This document shows positions 1 to 7,878 of a stretch of 64,000 bases of DNA, one piece after another (position 1 is the first letter of the stretch; every line of letters begins with the position of its first letter). The notes under the pieces are model-generated. The model was not told the DNA's origin and ran no database searches. It saw only the letters and a program-made list of their open reading frames with translations. The DNA is from an uncultured Porphyromonadaceae bacterium (GTDB lineage: Bacteria > Bacteroidota > Bacteroidia > Bacteroidales > Muribaculaceae). The stretch covers positions 1-64,000 of the forward strand of contig CABUVO010000003.1 in assembly GCA_902495075.1 (NCBI GenBank). Reading direction: 5' to 3'. A program made the translations under genes and the position numbers.

Positions 1-149
1 AAGTAATGAAATCTTGCACTATAAAACTTGTTCTTTTTGGCTGTTTTCACCTTGTAATTCAGTCGCATATGCCTATATGCTCCTTCTTTACGCGGCAAAA
101 ACATCTCAAAAATAACTGCGTTTTATATGTGCATTAATTTATCTTACTT
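1..149. repeat. Nested imperfect palindrome A
   Basis: Outer arms 1-27 and 120-149 are inverted copies: GCACTATAAAAC on the left matches GCACATATAAAAC read from the other strand. A second pair of T-rich arms (28-51 and about 93-119) pairs more loosely. The centre is a perfect 6-bp stem GCATAT/ATATGC (65-70, 75-80) with a 4-nt loop, flanked by CAGTC and TCCTTCTT. The same core with a compensated stem occurs at 342-370. No coding potential seen. It could be a REP/MITE-like element. It may continue left of the window. Confidence 0.6.
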
Positions 150-159
150 ACTTAAAAAA

Positions 160-188
160 TGACTGCGGATATTATTTACCCACAGTCA
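160..188 (-). terminator. Weak hairpin, possible minus-strand terminator
   Basis: TGACTGCGG (160-168) pairs with CCCACAGTCA (179-188) apart from one mismatch, around an AT-rich loop. On the minus strand it is followed by TTTTTTAAG, which suits an intrinsic terminator. No minus-strand gene lies nearby on the right, so the role is doubtful and it may be part of the surrounding repeat DNA. Confidence 0.2.
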
Positions 189-237
189 CAAAATTACACA
201 ATTTTCTTCTATTTGCAAAAAATATTTAGAAGCTGTT

Positions 238-438
238 TAAGAGAGTGTTTGAATTTAACACGAATTATAAGTAAGAATCTTTAGAATTAATTCTTTTCAC
301 TCACATGAATGGTCTTTCCGGTGAATTTCACCAAGTCTCATCAGTCGCATAGCCCGCTATGCTCCTTCTTCAACTCGTGAAATTCCCTCGAAAATCCCTC
401 TTCATGTGAATGAAAGTTAAATCCAAACACTCTCTAAA
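238..438. repeat. Nested imperfect palindrome B (MITE/REP-like)
   Basis: Outer arms near 241-260 and 417-437 are a roughly 20-bp inverted repeat with one mismatch (GAGAGTGTTTGAATTTAAC against GTTAAATCCAAACACTCTC). Inside them TCACATGAA (301-309) faces TTCATGTGA (403-411). At the centre is GCATAG/CTATGC (347-352, 357-362) with loop CCCG, framed by CAGTC and TCCTTCTT. The stem differs from element A by paired substitutions, so the fold is kept while the sequence changes. No ORF uses this stretch. Confidence 0.65.
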
Positions 439-607
439 TTTTAGCAACGTTAAGCACATCATCTCCAATAATCCCTCATCGGCATGATCATTGTTTGCAT
501 AATTAAACTGACCCAAATCAAACCATTAAAACCATTACAAACCACTCTATTAGTGCCCCTGATCTTCCATCAGCTCATTACACAATACTCTTATTGAAGT
601 TTAAGTC

Positions 608-702
608 CCAACCACTTTCAACCACACAACAACCACATCTGATGCTGATAAACCCTCTCCTCTCTGATAAAAAATGGTTGTCTCATGTTTGCAAGTGGTT
701 GG
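608..702. repeat. Nested imperfect palindrome C
   Basis: CCAACCACTTTCAA (608-621) faces TTGCAAGTGGTTGG (689-702), 13 of 14 positions complementary. An inner pair of ACAACCA-type and TGGTTGT-type arms continues the stem. This is the third palindromic structure in the first 700 nt. A 61-codon open frame crossing its right arm (685-870) has no recognisable content and is not called as a gene. Confidence 0.5.
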
Positions 703-763
703 AGACCATATACTCTTCAAACCATCAACATAGGGGAAAGCTTTAGATTCAACAATTTAAATA

Positions 764-787
764 CTCGGCGACTTCGCCGGAGCGAAG
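764..787 (+). repeat. Left 24-nt direct repeat flanking the RloAB-like pair
   Basis: CTCGGCGACTTCGCCGG followed by AGCGAAG. The unit contains a strong GGCG/CGCC hairpin with an ACTT loop. The same 24 nt, with one change, recur in the same orientation at 2877-2900, so the two copies bracket the ATPase-TOPRIM pair and its promoter. They could be insertion borders or two members of a dispersed hairpin family; one window cannot decide. Confidence 0.6.
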
Positions 788-813
788 TACACCATAATAA
801 ATTGCATCCATGC

Positions 814-844
814 TTGTATATAAACTTTTTTTGCCTTAAATTTG
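814..844 (+). promoter_or_regulatory. Bacteroidetes-type promoter for the RloAB-like operon
   Basis: TTG at 814-816, a 20-nt spacer, and TAAATTTG at 837-844 fit the TTTG / TAnnTTTG pattern of the Bacteroides primary sigma factor. The predicted start of transcription near 851 leaves a leader of about 25 nt containing AAAAGGAG (857-864), a good ribosome binding site for the ATG at 876. Confidence 0.55.
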
Positions 845-859
845 TAATTGAATTACAAA
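841..859. promoter_or_regulatory. 19-bp palindrome over the -7 box (operator candidate)
   Basis: TTTGTAATT-G-AATTACAAA is a perfect 9-bp inverted repeat around one base. It overlaps the last four bases of the predicted -7 element, covers the transcription start and touches the ribosome binding site. A repressor bound here would block initiation. In RNA the same bases could form a hairpin just ahead of the Shine-Dalgarno. No regulator gene is adjacent. Confidence 0.45.
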
Positions 860-875
860 AAGGAGCATAAAAAAT

Positions 876-2090
876 ATGATTTTAAACTTTAGTGTAGAAA
901 ATTTCCTCTCTTTCGCAGATCGTCAAGAGATCACATTTGAGGCATCAACCGACAATACATCCGAAGTGAGTCTTGTAATAAAGGTGAGACATCCCAAAAC
1001 CGGGAATATTACCCGCGTTTTGCGCATGTCTTCTATTTATGGCGCCAATGCATCAGGAAAGACAAATCTTCTCTACGCAATTGCTGATATCTGGACTAAA
1101 TTATATCAGCCATGCACATCTAAAGACGAGAAAATTCGTTTTCAACCTTTTGCGATGCGGCGCAATGAAAACACTAAAATGAATGTTTCATTTTTTGTAA
1201 ATGGTGTGAGATATGACTATTCCATTGAATACAATGGGAATGTCATTGTCTATGAATTGCTTGAATTTAATCCCAATGGTGTTTCTTCACTGTTCTATGA
1301 ACGTAAGCATAACTTCTCAACAAATCTTCCTGACATAACATTCGGAAAGAATGTCGGTCTTGACAATAAAACAGCTACAATAATCATTACAAACACGCTT
1401 GCCAATCACAGCGTGCTATCTACATATAATAAGCTATCAGTTGATGCTCCTGCTTTTGAAACAATAGTAAGTTATATCCGTAATTCGATTCTGACACCTC
1501 AGATGCGAATGGACATAAACGAATTGCTTAAGGCAACAATAGTTCAAAAAGAAAGAAAAGATTTTCTATTGAGAGCCGTAAAGGAAGCAGATTTCAATAT
1601 TACCAATATAATTAACCGTCCAATAGAAAAAGGAGACTCAAAAATTGAATTTGAACACGATTATGACAAAGGTCGTTTCACAATGCCCATTGAATCGGAA
1701 TCTGATGGCACGCTATCGTTCGTCGAGAAAATGGACCTGTTATTTGGAGCAATAAAGTCGAACCAATTCCTCTTGATTGATGAACTTGACGACTCTCTTC
1801 ATCATGACCTTTTGGTATATTTCATTCAGACATTTTTGTCGAATGAAAGCGAAGCGCAATTACTGTTTACCGTTCATGACCAGCTTATTTTAACAGAGGA
1901 TTTCATGCGCCGCGACATGGCATGGTTTACTGAAAAAGATAAAGAAACTGCTTCAACGGAACTGTTTTCCGCCGATGATTTCAACTTACATAAAAACGCC
2001 TCTATTTTTAACGCTTACAAACTCGGTAAATTAGGGGCTCGTCCACAAGTTGGATCTCCTTTCCTCACCATAAATCCTGACAATATATGA
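876..2090 (+). CDS. RloA-like AAA (SMC/ABC-type) ATPase of a putative defence pair
   Basis: 404-aa cytoplasmic ATPase of the AAA_15/AAA_21 family. The start MILNFSVENFLSF is typical, followed by Walker A GANASGKTN near residue 57. In the C-terminal third are a Walker B FLLIDELDDSLH, where the aspartate is followed by the catalytic-type glutamate, and an H-loop TVHD, as in ABC-ATPase-like nucleases and sensors. Its stop overlaps the next start by 4 nt (ATGA), so the two proteins are translationally coupled and probably act together, as in RloA-RloB and the related PARIS AriA-AriB systems. Base composition is visibly more AT-rich than the metabolic genes further right, which fits horizontal acquisition. 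A phage-defence role is inferred from family and context only. Confidence 0.8.
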   Translation: MILNFSVENFLSFADRQEITFEASTDNTSEVSLVIKVRHPKTGNITRVLRMSSIYGANASGKTNLLYAIADIWTKLYQPCTSKDEKIRFQPFAMRRNENTKMNVSFFVNGVRYDYSIEYNGNVIVYELLEFNPNGVSSLFYERKHNFSTNLPDITFGKNVGLDNKTATIIITNTLANHSVLSTYNKLSVDAPAFETIVSYIRNSILTPQMRMDINELLKATIVQKERKDFLLRAVKEADFNITNIINRPIEKGDSKIEFEHDYDKGRFTMPIESESDGTLSFVEKMDLLFGAIKSNQFLLIDELDDSLHHDLLVYFIQTFLSNESEAQLLFTVHDQLILTEDFMRRDMAWFTEKDKETASTELFSADDFNLHKNASIFNAYKLGKLGARPQVGSPFLTINPDNI

Positions 2091-2734
2091 AAAGATCGGA
2101 TCGAAAAAAACGCTCTTTCAGACAAGGATCGGGTATTGCTGTAATTGGAGAAGGCGCGACGGAACAATACTATCTTTTATCAATACAGGGACTACTGCCG
2201 ATAAACATCTACCCCAAAGTTGTAAAGGATGGAATGGATTATCTCATTGCGAGAGTCGAAGAATGTATTGCCGAGGGATATGACAAAATATATTGTCTAA
2301 TAGACATGGACAATAAATCTGGACAAAAAGAGAAGACAGCATATTCAAATTTCCTACATCAATATTCAGGTAAGCAATTCAAGAATCGACAGACAGGAGG
2401 TTGTTCTGAAGTAATCGTCATTGAAAACCATCCATGCCTTGAGATCTGGTTTTATTATTATTTTCGACTTACAACCGGATTATACTCCTCATATGAGAAT
2501 GTCAATCCGCTAAAACCGGAGTTGCTAAAATTTCTGCCGGAATATGAAAAACGGACTGAATTTTTCAAAAAATGTGGGGGATTACATCAGTATTTAATAT
2601 CTAAAGGGGGGTCTATAGAATCTGCCCTCCGACACTCCGAATTATCCATTGCACACAAAACTGCCAGCAATAATGGAGCATTTAGTGAGATGTGTCGTCT
2701 AATTGGAGACAAACAGCTTAAAAATAATAAGTAA
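2087..2734 (+). CDS. RloB-like TOPRIM-fold protein
   Basis: 215 aa with a basic N-terminus (MKRSDRKKRSFRQ). A strand-turn motif VIGEGATEQYY near residues 20-30 matches the G-E-x-x-T-E signature of RloB and related TOPRIM-like families. Then come an acidic IDMDN motif near residue 79 and HPCLEIWFYYYF near residue 122, which resembles the conserved NP-x-x-E-x-W segment of RloB. In known pairs the ATPase partner holds this presumed nuclease effector until triggered. No other domain is visible. It overlaps the upstream ATPase gene by 4 nt and is followed by a perfect 11-bp hairpin. Family call good; function inferred. Confidence 0.7.
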   Translation: MKRSDRKKRSFRQGSGIAVIGEGATEQYYLLSIQGLLPINIYPKVVKDGMDYLIARVEECIAEGYDKIYCLIDMDNKSGQKEKTAYSNFLHQYSGKQFKNRQTGGCSEVIVIENHPCLEIWFYYYFRLTTGLYSSYENVNPLKPELLKFLPEYEKRTEFFKKCGGLHQYLISKGGSIESALRHSELSIAHKTASNNGAFSEMCRLIGDKQLKNNK

Positions 2735-2781
2735 AAAGGGGATACAACCCTCGAAGAGGGTGATTATTTATAACCCCATAT

Positions 2782-2813
2782 CGATTAAGCACTTATGAAA
2801 TTGTGCTTAATCG
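2782..2813 (+). terminator. 11-bp perfect hairpin after the RloAB-like operon
   Basis: CGATTAAGCAC (2782-2792) and GTGCTTAATCG (2803-2813) form a perfect stem with a 10-nt loop, 48 nt after the rloB-like stop. No U-run follows, so this is either an RNA-stabilizing 3' hairpin, a weak terminator or a protein-binding palindrome. Confidence 0.4.
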
Positions 2814-2876
2814 GTGTGAGGGTGCACAAATCGCGTCGCTGCGGCCTCGGAGAGGTCGATTAACTTCTACGACAGG

Positions 2877-2900
2877 CTCGGCGACTTCGCCGGAGCAAAG
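2877..2900 (+). repeat. Right 24-nt direct repeat flanking the RloAB-like pair
   Basis: Same unit and orientation as 764-787, 23 of 24 bases identical (the change is in GAGCRAAG). It lies in a GC-rich patch (about 2828-2915) unlike the AT-rich genes before it. Nothing else in 2735-3083 has coding potential beyond this repeat and the two hairpins. Confidence 0.6.
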
Positions 2901-2990
2901 CGACCTCCCGTATCTCGTATCAAAACTTCGCTCTTCGCCCCTTGGCGTCTGAATAATATTGATTAAAGTCCAGCCTATTTAAGCATTTGT

Positions 2991-3026
2991 AAAGAGGAGC
3001 GGCAGCTGATGCTGTCGCTCCTCTTT
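2991..3026 (-). terminator. Bidirectional terminator hairpin
   Basis: AAAGAGGAGCG at 2991-3001 pairs with CGCTCCTCTTT at 3016-3026, with an inner GCAGC-TGAT-GCTGT stem closed by one G-U pair. It sits 57 nt beyond the stop of the minus-strand beta-helix gene and also faces the plus-strand operon, with A/T runs built into both stem ends. Confidence 0.75.
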
Positions 3027-3083
3027 GTGAGATTAGTGATAATAGTTATTATCAATGTATATTATATTTGGTTATAAGGAGTA

Positions 3084-4817
3084 TTAGAGGATAACCTTGC
3101 GGACGGAAGTACCCTGACGCATGATGTAGATACCTTTTTCCGGGTTAGTAACCTTCACACCCTGCAGGTTGTAATACTCAACAGGTGCATTGCTGTTGTC
3201 AACAACGATAGCCTCAACAGCAGAAGACGTGTCTTGGGCAAGAACCAGATTTCCATTGCCATCGCTTACCAGTTTGTAACCTTCATTAGTCAGTTTGAAC
3301 TTAGAGGCATCGTTACAGCCGGTTACAATTGCATTGACGGCTTCATCTGCACGAGTTATACTTTCATTAGCAACTGTTGGCAACATAGTGTCAGCAAGTG
3401 TCAACTCTATAGGAGTCTCATTGCTAAGTTCATTAGCAGAAATACTGTTATATGCAGATACATATACTTTCAGCCCCTCATTTGCACCAGAAAGAGAAAG
3501 AGAATTAGCATCTTTGATATTAACAAACCCTGGGGTGATGGTTGTATTTTCGATAGTACCGGTAGTGGAGCAATTATTGAACTTCACATCCTTAAGAGCA
3601 AGACAGCCTTTCTTGATATTAAAGAGTCCATTGGCATTTGATGAAGAAATACCATTAAGAGTTACATTCTCAAATGTCAAGGTATAATCCACATTTTTAG
3701 GGGAATTATGTTCAAACATTGCTGCGCTACCAGGACCTTTGGTAGATTCAAATATAACATTTCTGAAAGTCATATTGCTCTCTTTACCATTGCCTGTATT
3801 AAACAATATCGAATTGCCATTACTGGTTGAGATATTTTGAATAATTTTCTCTTTTCCTGTTGCGCCAACAATAGTAATAGTTTTCATCTCTTTACGCTCT
3901 GTAAGCGTTAAATCAGACAACAGAGAAAGGACTTCATTTGCCTGTACTGCGTCATAAGCATCCTTAAAAGATGTATATTGTGTAGACGTTGTAGTATTTT
4001 CTACAACTGGGATTGCCCATTCAAAATTCAAATTGCCATCCTTAGCTATCACATTGAATGGTTTGGTAGCTGTTGCTATTACCTTAAAAAGTTCAGGGTT
4101 TGCGCATCCAGTTACAATTATACCATTTGCCCTTGTATCGGCGACATACAAATTAATAGGATCTGTATTGGTAAGTTCTCCTTCAGTCATTATCGACTTG
4201 TTACCCTCTAAAGTAATACTTATTGTATTTTTTCCACTAACTGTAAGATTATTATTCCCGTTCCCCAAGAAAATAGCACCTTGGTTTTCAGCGAGTGTAC
4301 AATTTTGTATAGTTACATTTTTAATTGAGACAAATCCGAAGCCACCACTATTCTTAACATTGAATAAGGAACCTCCCTTAGAATGATCGCAATTAATTAT
4401 TTTAACATCTTCAAGATTCAACGTGCCATTGTGAGATGCCTCCAATGTGCATTTATCCTTATCCATAGACAAATTATCACCATCTATAGATATCCCCTTC
4501 AAAGTAAGAGTGGAATTAGATGCCAACAAAAACAACATTGTATTCCTAAAACCTAATCGTTTTATTGAGGAATTTTCATCTTTTCCAACAATGGTAATAT
4601 TCGTATTCGCTTTCAATCCGATGCGACCAGTAACATTAACGGTACCGTTAATGTTTAGAACATTAGGAGTATTATCGGATACAGCATCAATGGCAGCAGA
4701 CAGTGATTCATAACCAACTCCTGTTGTTTCATTGTACACAGGTTTGTCAGCCTCTGCCTGTGCGAAAGCTGTTGTGGCGAAAAGTGCCGTCGCGAGTGTT
4801 AGTAATATTTTTTTCAT
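3084..4817 (-). CDS. Secreted beta-helix protein with internal duplication and T9SS-type tail
   Basis: 577 aa. Residues 1-19 are a signal peptide ending AFA-QA. The body has two similar halves, starting near residues 32 and 275. Each opens with a short (Y)xSxxxAxDAV segment, followed by repeated strands such as NITIVG, LTLKGISIDG, FVSIKNVTIQNC and MTFRNVIFEST, typical of right-handed parallel beta-helix (pectate-lyase-like) folds. No catalytic residues can be assigned. The C-terminus, YYNLQGVKVTNPEKGIYI then VRKVIL, matches the sorting tail common on Bacteroidales secreted proteins. It is probably a surface or exported adhesin-like or glycan-binding protein. The gene is transcribed alone, between a terminator and a long inverted repeat. 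Confidence 0.7.
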   Translation of the reverse strand: MKKILLTLATALFATTAFAQAEADKPVYNETTGVGYESLSAAIDAVSDNTPNVLNINGTVNVTGRIGLKANTNITIVGKDENSSIKRLGFRNTMLFLLASNSTLTLKGISIDGDNLSMDKDKCTLEASHNGTLNLEDVKIINCDHSKGGSLFNVKNSGGFGFVSIKNVTIQNCTLAENQGAIFLGNGNNNLTVSGKNTISITLEGNKSIMTEGELTNTDPINLYVADTRANGIIVTGCANPELFKVIATATKPFNVIAKDGNLNFEWAIPVVENTTTSTQYTSFKDAYDAVQANEVLSLLSDLTLTERKEMKTITIVGATGKEKIIQNISTSNGNSILFNTGNGKESNMTFRNVIFESTKGPGSAAMFEHNSPKNVDYTLTFENVTLNGISSSNANGLFNIKKGCLALKDVKFNNCSTTGTIENTTITPGFVNIKDANSLSLSGANEGLKVYVSAYNSISANELSNETPIELTLADTMLPTVANESITRADEAVNAIVTGCNDASKFKLTNEGYKLVSDGNGNLVLAQDTSSAVEAIVVDNSNAPVEYYNLQGVKVTNPEKGIYIMRQGTSVRKVIL

Positions 4818-4966
4818 ATTTTAATTGAATTTTGGTTTGTTTATCTGATTATACGATTGGTGTTTTATCAACACTCAACCAAAATCAGATTTTTTTCATT
4901 TTTTACAAAAAAATCATGCCTAACAAAATCTCCTCGGCTATCTTCTTAATAGAAACAATGGGGTGT

Positions 4967-5124
4967 GCGAAGCCAGTTGAGTGAAGGCACCTGCGGTGCC
5001 CCATTTCCCGTCGTAATCAAATTCCCTATAGATCAAGATACTATATTATATAGAAAGCTATAATGACCTATACGGAGCTACGACATACGGGGCACCGCAG
5101 GTGCCTTCACTCAACCGGCTTCGC
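4967..5124. repeat. 36-bp inverted repeat with nested hairpins
   Basis: Arms 4967-5002 and 5089-5124 are 36 nt long and complementary except for one position. Each arm also contains its own perfect hairpin GGCACC-TGC-GGTGCC. The spacer (86 nt) is AT-rich with no ORF. The right arm ends at the base before the stop codon of the alpha/beta-hydrolase gene, so the structure would form at once on its mRNA and may end transcription. It resembles a mobile or REP-like palindrome inserted at the gene end. The remaining 4818-4966 is AT-rich leader DNA of the beta-helix gene, with nothing firm in it. Confidence 0.7.
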
Positions 5125-6435
5125 CTAAAATCTGATTCTACTCAGTCCGCTTGATTCCACACAGGTTGCTTGATTTAATTCAGTCTGTTTGATTGGCAGC
5201 TGGATATTGATTTCTTGCACTGCGGATTTGTAGTCGGAATCGCCATCAGCTTCGAGACAAACCGTGATACCTGTCCAAAGCCTCTCGGGATCCTTGCCGA
5301 AATAATCATCATCAACGCGGAATGTGTATTCACCCGTCTGAATGGCAGCGCCCGAAATCAAGACTACCCTCGGTTTCACACTTGCATGTTGCCGAGTTGG
5401 CTTCCTGTCGACATCGCAGAAATATGGCTCGACAGTAAATTCCGTTCCCGAAACCCGCGTATTCATTTTTATATGTTTGGTAGTATCGAGAGGGATAACC
5501 TGACCATTGATTTTTGCACCAAGATATTGCAGTTTCTTTCCTCTCGAAGAGGCATAGATTGCCTTTGTCATATCCACCATCTCTTGGTCCTGATACCAGA
5601 AACAATCGTGCGGATCCTCGCTCTCTGTGCCATCGGCACTCCAACGCGAATAGAGCACTCCTTCCTCAGGACGTGGATTTTCAAGAGCCTTTTCAATGAA
5701 TCGTGCAATATAACGCTGTGTCTCTTCAGAAAGGTCGAAATGTCCTTTCCCGGCATCACACAGAAATGAGATGCGGCTGTCAGGATACATCATCCGGAAT
5801 GCAAGAGCCGGACGGACACGTGCCTCCCACCATTCATATTCCCCTTCTATCATCAGTCCGGGAATCTTATCGATATTACGGGTCCGCCCCCATTCTATGT
5901 TTTCACGACCATATCCGCAGAGGTTTGTTCGAGGTGCATCGCCATGAAAAGAAATTATGCAAAGCGTGCGATCCGGATTCCATGCAGCGAAATTCCAAGG
6001 GAATGTGGCTTGAGCCGAATGACCGAAAGGGATTATCGGAGCCGAAGCGATCTCCGGATGTTCCGTCCGCCTGGCAAAATCATTCATTATCTGTTCGAAT
6101 CTTTCCTGACACCCTGTTGTGACATCCCAATTCTGCGAACCCTGCTGAATGAACACCATAGCCACACCAAGACTATCCATAGCCTGACAGAATTCCCGAC
6201 TCCGGAAGAGCACTTCTTCCGTCATGTTCTGATGACAATACAACACTGCTTTCACCTTCTTTTCTCTCTTCGGCAAACGGATATATGCTCGGTTTCCCTC
6301 CTCTCCAATAGAGTAATCAAACGCAACTTTGCCATTATAACTATCTGACTTAACATTATCTGCTGTTTTACCACTACTGACTTGGAAACACGCAATAACG
6401 CCAAGTAAAATCACCGATATTATATTCTTTACCAT
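5125..6435 (-). CDS. Exported alpha/beta-hydrolase, candidate carbohydrate esterase
   Basis: 436 aa. The N-terminus MVKNIISVILLGVIAC-FQ is a signal peptide with a possible lipobox (VIAC). The hydrolase part (about residues 55-255) has a GHSAQA nucleophile elbow and a late GKGHFD that supplies the catalytic histidine. A C-terminal beta-rich region (about 300-420) looks like an accessory domain. It closes the minus-strand arm of the uronate locus, separated from the lyase gene by a terminator. An acetyl- or acyl-esterase trimming the polysaccharide would fit the context, but the substrate cannot be read from the sequence; a peptidase-like or other hydrolase activity is possible. Confidence 0.55.
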   Translation of the reverse strand: MVKNIISVILLGVIACFQVSSGKTADNVKSDSYNGKVAFDYSIGEEGNRAYIRLPKREKKVKAVLYCHQNMTEEVLFRSREFCQAMDSLGVAMVFIQQGSQNWDVTTGCQERFEQIMNDFARRTEHPEIASAPIIPFGHSAQATFPWNFAAWNPDRTLCIISFHGDAPRTNLCGYGRENIEWGRTRNIDKIPGLMIEGEYEWWEARVRPALAFRMMYPDSRISFLCDAGKGHFDLSEETQRYIARFIEKALENPRPEEGVLYSRWSADGTESEDPHDCFWYQDQEMVDMTKAIYASSRGKKLQYLGAKINGQVIPLDTTKHIKMNTRVSGTEFTVEPYFCDVDRKPTRQHASVKPRVVLISGAAIQTGEYTFRVDDDYFGKDPERLWTGITVCLEADGDSDYKSAVQEINIQLPIKQTELNQATCVESSGLSRIRF

Positions 6436-6501
6436 TTCTGTTTAAATCTTCTATTTATAAAAAATACGCATGAAGAATATACAACACCTATTCAACATAC
6501 A

Positions 6502-6529
6502 AAAAATCACCGCTTAGGCGGTGATTTTT
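6502..6529 (-). terminator. Intrinsic terminator of the sus-lyase operon
   Basis: AAAAATCACCGC and GCGGTGATTTTT form a 12-bp perfect stem with loop TTAG, 30 nt after the lyase stop on the minus strand. The A/T tails make it work in either direction. Confidence 0.85.
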
Positions 6530-6558
6530 GAGAGTATTGACTTGCAATATATTTTAGA

Positions 6559-7875
6559 TCATTGGCGATAGAACATCAGGGTGGAGCAACCGAGCTGGTC
6601 GAATCCTCCGGTGTTGCCGTCATATTCGCCGGCACCTCCATCAGGACGCAGATATTCTGCCATCTCGTCTATGTAGACTGTTTTTATGCCGTTTTTCTTG
6701 GCATAGTTCAGATAGATCTCCCATCCCGGACGCTTTGTGCCACGACCGCTCGAACCAAGTTCTGTGCGCTCTCCGGTTTTATTGTTGCTATCCGGACACC
6801 AGATGTATGTAGTGTAAGGAAGTGAAGCTGCCGTATGCATGAAATCACCTTCTCCTCCAGGCGTTGTAATACCCATGCGGGGCGTATTATATTTGGCGAT
6901 ATATTCAGCCATGGCTATCATTCTGCCGTTGTCATAAGCGAATAGATCCTCACCAATGTTAAGAGCCATCTGGCAGAAGGCACCCATCAAAACCGCGCAC
7001 ATTGTGCAGTGACCTTGGTCACGACCAGACTCATTGCACTGAGCGAGTTTGATACCGGTAGGATCCGGATCATCATACACGAAATTCGCAGCTTTCTGAT
7101 AGTTGCCCGCTCCGATACCATTCTTGAAATAAATGATAGCTTCATTGATCTTATCCTGATCATCAGTAAGGATTCCTATGGAAAGAATCGCGGTCATCGA
7201 GGCGAGATCCCAGTTTAGCCAGTAATGATCGAAGGTGTTGTTATGACGCACAAGGAAGTCAGATGCACCATAATAGAATTTTTCTACAAGCCAGTCGCAA
7301 GCCTTCTTGAAATCCTCACTCTCTCCATAATTGTTGAAAGTGCGAAGGAGTTCCAGACCATTGGCAAACTGATGCACCTGGAAATTGATGAGCTGCTGGT
7401 TTGTATCTCCATTGCTATGCACACCATCGCAGTTCTCCACCCATGCCTTCACATTGGCGATGGCGCGAGCAGCCGCAACCCCATCATCCTGGAGCACCCA
7501 GCGCAAGGCAAGCTGATAGATTGTGGCGCAATCACGACCGAAATTTACGGCATTGTTAGGGCACTCAGCATTTCCGTTCGTACGAGAAATAAGCTTGGTA
7601 GGATTTGCAGCCCTGTTCACATCGGAATAAGGATTGCTTTCGAATTTCGTCCAGGCATCCGACCATGGAGCAACATTAAGATTCTGGCGTACATAATCGA
7701 TATCCGCCTGCGAATGCATCATTGCGGGATGCTGGATGGTATAGACTTGCGGTTTTGCCACATCCTCCCAGGAGTCCATATCGTTCACTCCATCTTTTAT
7801 CTCGGAGCAGGACGCCATTGCGATGGCGCCTGCCGCGAGAAGCATATATTTGAATGCTTTCATTGCTTGTTTCAA
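6559..7875 (-). CDS. Alginate-lyase-domain lipoprotein (PL38-like polyuronate lyase)
   Basis: 438 aa lipoprotein: MKQAMKAFKYMLLAAGAIAMAS-C carries a clear lipobox (MASC). The rest is an alpha/alpha-toroid of the Alginate_lyase type. Visible are the helical repeat WVLQDDGVAAARAIANVKAWVE, a conserved HNNTFDHYWLNWDLAS segment near residue 215, and NESGRDQGHCTM near residue 285, which carries the N, R and H expected in the active site. It would cleave beta-1,4-linked uronate polymers by elimination, leaving unsaturated ends. It follows the Big_2 lipoprotein by 3 nt and belongs to the susCD operon; KduI/KduD on the other arm would use its products. Family is inferred from motifs; alginate, glucuronan and other polyuronates remain possible substrates. 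Confidence 0.65.
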   Translation of the reverse strand: MKQAMKAFKYMLLAAGAIAMASCSEIKDGVNDMDSWEDVAKPQVYTIQHPAMMHSQADIDYVRQNLNVAPWSDAWTKFESNPYSDVNRAANPTKLISRTNGNAECPNNAVNFGRDCATIYQLALRWVLQDDGVAAARAIANVKAWVENCDGVHSNGDTNQQLINFQVHQFANGLELLRTFNNYGESEDFKKACDWLVEKFYYGASDFLVRHNNTFDHYWLNWDLASMTAILSIGILTDDQDKINEAIIYFKNGIGAGNYQKAANFVYDDPDPTGIKLAQCNESGRDQGHCTMCAVLMGAFCQMALNIGEDLFAYDNGRMIAMAEYIAKYNTPRMGITTPGGEGDFMHTAASLPYTTYIWCPDSNNKTGERTELGSSGRGTKRPGWEIYLNYAKKNGIKTVYIDEMAEYLRPDGGAGEYDGNTGGFDQLGCSTLMFYRQ

Positions 7876-7878
7876 TTA

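Noticed and set aside
685..870. 61-codon open frame ahead of the RloA-like gene
   Set aside because: It crosses palindrome C, the 24-nt repeat and the promoter, has no family signal or ribosome binding site, and is best read as non-coding.
5703..6348. Plus-strand frames opposite the alpha/beta-hydrolase
   Set aside because: Shadow of a gene with signal peptide and catalytic motifs; no start context.
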